Assembly: GCA_016764015.1 (NCBI GenBank)
Contig: JAESSR010000078.1
Span: 1-33,499, forward strand
Source: Phycisphaerales bacterium
GTDB taxonomy: Bacteria > Planctomycetota > Phycisphaerae > Phycisphaerales > UBA1924
Length of the DNA stretch: 33,499 nucleotides
Reading direction: 5' to 3'
The position numbers and the translations under genes were made by a program. The notes beneath the pieces were generated by a model that was given only the letters and a program-made list of their open reading frames with translations, had not been told where the DNA came from and made no database searches. Below, one piece after another: positions 31,401 to 33,499 of the stretch. Within the stretch, counting starts at the first letter, position 1. Each line of letters starts with the position of its first letter.

Positions 31401-32655
31401 CATCCTTGACGAGCACCAGCGGGTCGCCAAGGAATCGATCGATCAAGAAAAAGAAGCACACGCCCAGATCGAAACCTACGAAGAAGATGCAGCGACCAAG
31501 CTCACCCTTGTACGCGAAAACAGCGAGCGTGTCCGTGAAATCAACGAGCGACTCGCTGCCGTCCGCGATATGGCCGAGGCTTTCCAGCGCGACTTCCACG
31601 CCATCGAACTCGCCAAACGCGAGACCGAAGTTAAACGCGAGAACATCGAAGAGCGAACCCTCGAAGACCTGGGCATGGATCTCGTATTCGATTATCCTGA
31701 ATACCGCCACATGATGACCGATGGCACGGATGATCCGAATGGAATCATCGTCGTCCGCGTCGAGGTTGATTCCACCCAAGCCCGTGTCAATGTGCTCAAA
31801 TCAGAGATCAAAAAGCTCGGCAATGTCAACCTCAACTCGATCGAAGAGGAATCCAATCTCTCCGAACGCAACGAGGATCTCATCTCGCAGGTCAAGGACA
31901 TCGACGAGGCACGCATCAAGCTCGCGACCCTCATCGAGAAGCTCAATGTCGTTTCACGAAGAAACTTTGGCGAGGTCTTCGCATCCATCCAGCAAGAGTT
32001 CGGTGGACGCAACGGCATGTTCCGTCGGCTCTTCGGCGGCGGGCGTGCAGAGGTTCGGCTCATGCCTTTGGTTAAAGAGATTGACGGGCAGAAGGTCATC
32101 ACCGATGAGATCGACCTGCTCGAATCGGGCATCGAAGTCATTGCCAAACCACCAGGGAAAGAGCCTCGCTCGATCAACCAGCTCTCCGGCGGCGAAAAGA
32201 CCATGACCGCGGTTGCGATGCTCTTGGCGATCTTCCGCAGCAAGCCGAGTTGTTTCTGTGTGCTCGACGAAGTCGATGCGGCACTCGACGAAGCCAATGT
32301 CGGACGGTTCTGTGCCACGCTCAACATATTCGCACAGCAATCTCGGTTCATCGTCATCACGCATAACAAACGCACCATGCAAGCTACCGACAAGTTGTTT
32401 GGCGTCACCATGCAAGAGCGAGGCGTCTCCAAACGCGTTGAGGTAAGGTTTGATCAGGTCGGTGAGGACGGGCATATCGATGCCAAGGCGATCAAGGATG
32501 CACCAGCAGAACAAACGGCAGATCAAGCAAGAAATCAAGCAAGAGAGCCTGAGATGTTCGAGGAGCCTGCGACATCGGAATCGAAACCATCGGGTGCTCT
32601 GCGGGCAGCGTTGGCATCAATGCGGGATGAAAAACCAACGGTTAAAGTAGAATAA
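28447..32655 (+). CDS. smc: chromosome segregation protein SMC with N-terminal extension and head insertion
   Basis: The protein is 1402 residues, against about 1180 for typical bacterial SMC. The ATG has GGAGG 10 bases upstream. Residues 1-46 are an unusual Ser/Thr-rich extension before the normal start ([20 protein letters not shown]). Walker A is GPNGCGKS (76-83). Residues about 132-209 are an extra, low-complexity acidic insertion before the conserved [17 protein letters not shown]. Two long coiled-coil arms flank a hinge at about 635-790 ([15 protein letters not shown]...). The C-terminal head has the signature [14 protein letters not shown] and Walker [16 protein letters not shown] (about 1244-1290). 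A disordered tail of about 60 residues follows. It organises and segregates the chromosome as a dimeric ATPase with ScpAB, whose genes are not here. Confidence 0.96.
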   Translation: MTHTIDQADTRPINTPSTKQSTASSTTEAPNQPISAHAVIARAAGLKLSSLTVNGFKSFADKTTFNFSDPITGIVGPNGCGKSNVVDAIKWVLGERSSKSLRGKEMIDVIFAGSAGRKPSGMASVTLTFENPKQTTPRGTGVPPVVLLDEINDEQDTGETPVLPACAHPEHDAHISDADADRAAEEGESEAAAIISQRSRIGRPLPIDADVVAVERRLYRDGKSKYIINNKTARLKDIRDLFLDTGIGADAYSIIEQGKVDRMLLASPMERRVIFEEAAGIAKYRQRRVEATRKLDKTETNLVRTREQLDSTERRLRLVKGQASKARRFQELDDEYRSLRMALAFELYDDIRRRLEGLTSQIASLEDERTRTEHALRAAEDESNEANELHHQRTRALREVEAQLTKARHQAESAQQRGEMTIRAIEEAARSVEVETTRLAESNEKLLVLDASLIKHQQAVETLERQLEAAETTLSRANEIKLDSSRTSAEHRQTLDESRATCASIEREHATLLTRVQSDDRRLESIKEQGAKLSARCDELDSNRDTASVEIKQANARIDVLNTRIESLESELHQITSHEERVGNARSQLAELVDNLDEQRVRLETRHSTLEEMVKSRVGLDDAVREVLDRKDNNEGFTGIIGPLAELIEVPAEHASQIEAALEDALQSVVVESISAMPTADELATLPGRVTFLPLAGLDDSLVPSDLAINQLTAIAGPRITRLRTLVSSRNNDPRVEALLDRVLSTTLLVADLDTAMLLAAGPLRAVQARFVTKAGTVIEPDGRVCAGPANDSQAAGLLARRAELDELSTSLKSHLAEFEIKREELACVDADASKLAEDRSTLHSAIGSAKQELVKDQHTHDRHQSDLDRLTREIERTNDEQSSISSRIEEIITERTNLTDRATKLEGLLTEQQTRAQSAQDQLANIEKTLEEANEKVSTARVQASTLHEQLRSEQRTHSATQSSRDETERQTALAQRHIERTAAILDEHQRVAKESIDQEKEAHAQIETYEEDAATKLTLVRENSERVREINERLAAVRDMAEAFQRDFHAIELAKRETEVKRENIEERTLEDLGMDLVFDYPEYRHMMTDGTDDPNGIIVVRVEVDSTQARVNVLKSEIKKLGNVNLNSIEEESNLSERNEDLISQVKDIDEARIKLATLIEKLNVVSRRNFGEVFASIQQEFGGRNGMFRRLFGGGRAEVRLMPLVKEIDGQKVITDEIDLLESGIEVIAKPPGKEPRSINQLSGGEKTMTAVAMLLAIFRSKPSCFCVLDEVDAALDEANVGRFCATLNIFAQQSRFIVITHNKRTMQATDKLFGVTMQERGVSKRVEVRFDQVGEDGHIDAKAIKDAPAEQTADQARNQAREPEMFEEPATSESKPSGALRAALASMRDEKPTVKVE
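28863..28932 (+). repeat. pair of short palindromes inside smc (TGxPPV / TGETPV type)
   Basis: CACTGGCG-TTC-CGCCTGTG (28863-28881, one mismatch) and CACAGGCG-AGA-CGCCTGTG (28914-28932, perfect 8-bp arms, 3-base loop) lie in the part of smc that encodes the head insertion. They translate as RGTGVPPV and [10 protein letters not shown] recall similar GC-rich palindromes with these translations as dispersed repeats in planctomycete genomes. Confidence 0.7.
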
Positions 32656-32670
32656 TCTCGATCAACAAGC

Positions 32671-32699
32671 CTTTCAGTCTGTAATCAATCTGATATACT
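32671..32699 (+). promoter_or_regulatory. possible extended -10 promoter of the protease gene
   Basis: TGATATACT (32691-32699) is an extended -10 box; CTTTCA at 32671-32676 is a weak -35 at 17 bases. The ATG at 32706 is six bases after the -10, so the transcript would be leaderless or nearly so. GGAG directly before the ATG is too close to act as a ribosome site. Confidence 0.45.
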
Positions 32700-32705
32700 C
32701 GGAGC

Positions 32706-33499
32706 ATGATCCAACGAACCATGCTCATACTGATTATTGCATTGCTCTCGATCGCTGCTTGTATGAGCAACGCCGACATCTTGACCCTCAAAGACGGCAC
32801 CGTCTATGAAGGCGTGATTACCAAAGAAAACGGCGCGCAAGTGACTATTGAGATCACCATTGCCAATATCAAGACCGTCAAGACCTTCCCCAGATACAAA
32901 GTAAAATCAATCGAGCATAAACCTGTTGAATCAATCACCAAAGAAAAGAAAACCAACGAGAGAACAAGCCGCGATTCAGATACCGATTCCCCAACAACCA
33001 AAGCTGATCGACCAAAGCGAACCCCACGCAAACGCATCAACAAAGCAGACCGCACCCTCTTTATGGTCATCCCAGTCGTCGGCACCATCGGCGAAGAAAC
33101 CAATGCCGTCGGACTCCGCAAAGCACTCACCACCGCAACCAAACGGAATATCGATCACATCGTCTTCCGCATCGACTCGCCCGGAGGCTACATCTACGAC
33201 GCAGTAAAAACCCTCGAAGTCCTCAAAGAGTTCGACGACCATCTCCACTACCATGCCCTTGTAATTGGAGACGCGATCTCCGCTGCGAGCGTCTATGTTG
33301 CGAGCGCAGACGACATCTTCGTCCACTCCAATGCACGCGTTGGAGGCGCAGTCGCTAATGCCAAAGAAAACACATGGGACGCTGCCGAGGTTGATGAAAA
33401 ATTCAACTCGATCTGGGCTACCGAACTCGCTGCTCGAGCAGAATCCAAAGGCTACCCTGGCGATATCTTCCGAGCAATGGTCGTCGAGAACGCACAAGT
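32706..33499 (+). CDS. exported ClpP/SppA-class (NfeD-like) serine protease, 3' end beyond window
   Basis: The frame is open from the ATG at 32706 to the window edge (264 residues seen). It begins with a signal MIQRTMLILIIALLSIAAC that fits a lipoprotein (Cys19), although cleavage after SNA is an alternative. The ATG is preferred over one at 32721 because it supplies the basic residue of the signal. A short beta segment (ILTLKDGTVYEGVITKENGA) and a Lys/Thr-rich linker (about residues 75-120) lead to a ClpP/crotonase-like fold: VIPVVGTIGEE, DHIVFRIDSPGGYIYDAVKT, GDAISAASVYVASADDIFV and ARVGGAV. Ser192 in AISAA sits where SppA/NfeD proteases have their nucleophile, though the motif is SAA and not SAG. 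The Lys partner would lie further on. Such enzymes cut membrane or envelope peptides. Confidence 0.85.
   Translation, partial: MIQRTMLILIIALLSIAACMSNADILTLKDGTVYEGVITKENGAQVTIEITIANIKTVKTFPRYKVKSIEHKPVESITKEKKTNERTSRDSDTDSPTTKADRPKRTPRKRINKADRTLFMVIPVVGTIGEETNAVGLRKALTTATKRNIDHIVFRIDSPGGYIYDAVKTLEVLKEFDDHLHYHALVIGDAISAASVYVASADDIFVHSNARVGGAVANAKENTWDAAEVDEKFNSIWATELAARAESKGYPGDIFRAMVVENAQ

Noticed and set aside
29487..31430. A 647-residue open frame on the minus strand opposite smc
   Set aside because: Its composition (Ser/Arg-rich, no motifs) is the reverse shadow of the coiled-coil codons of smc.
1..33499. CRISPR array or direct-repeat array
   Set aside because: No regularly spaced repeats with unique spacers were seen; the only periodic repeats are the short operator boxes and the YD repeats at protein level.

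Overview
The window looks like a piece of a Planctomycetota chromosome, plausibly a Phycisphaerae-like lineage. This is inferred from gene content, not from a marker search. The clues are a secreted, very long YD-repeat (RHS) protein with dockerin-type calcium loops inside its core, a GspG-like pseudopilin gene standing alone, a dnaG-rpoD pair, and an smc gene carrying short TGxPPV/TGETPV-type palindromes, which I recall as common in planctomycete genomes. Base composition is mixed: housekeeping genes on the right are GC-richer, while several accessory genes are clearly AT-richer.

Layout. (1) 1-2113: the right part of an IS3-family element whose transposase frame reads through the element's end into the remains of a helix-turn-helix gene. 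(2) 2121-14445: a polymorphic-toxin-like locus. It holds a small exported protein, a 2696-residue exported RHS protein with a C-terminal alpha/beta-hydrolase tip and an overlapping candidate lipoprotein, then a decayed copy of the tail of the HTH gene and a membrane-anchored transglutaminase-like protein. It ends with a second, 'orphan' RHS tip that has its own signal peptide, a related hydrolase and its own adjacent lipoprotein. (3) 14578-21629: a mobile and toxin-antitoxin island. It has a tyrosine recombinase, two paralogous three-gene Phd/ParE-type modules with TGTACA operators, a ycaQ-like gene that appears to have replaced the end of one module and the toxin of a third, an unclassified small gene, a HigBA-type pair whose toxin is frameshifted, and an IS5-like element. 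(4) 21607-23527: a PD-(D/E)XK-like protein whose start lies in the IS end, the pseudopilin, and a DUF899-like thioredoxin-fold protein. (5) 23575-33499: core genes. These are the dnaG-rpoD operon (minus strand, with a strong terminator), acylphosphatase, smc, and a secreted ClpP/SppA-class protease cut by the window edge.

How they work together. The RHS proteins and their partners look like two cargo-plus-candidate-immunity pairs: hydrolase tips with matching Ser-Asp-His spacing, each followed immediately by a lipoprotein gene. The TA island shows gene duplication, insertion and decay. The right-hand third encodes replication priming, the main sigma factor and chromosome organisation. Two of these proteins have unusual features: a Gly in the DnaG TOPRIM DxD motif and an in-frame insertion in the SMC head.

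No gene-free stretch exceeds 300 bases. The longest is 28153-28446, upstream of smc, which holds only a possible extended -10 element. No tRNA, rRNA or CRISPR array was seen.
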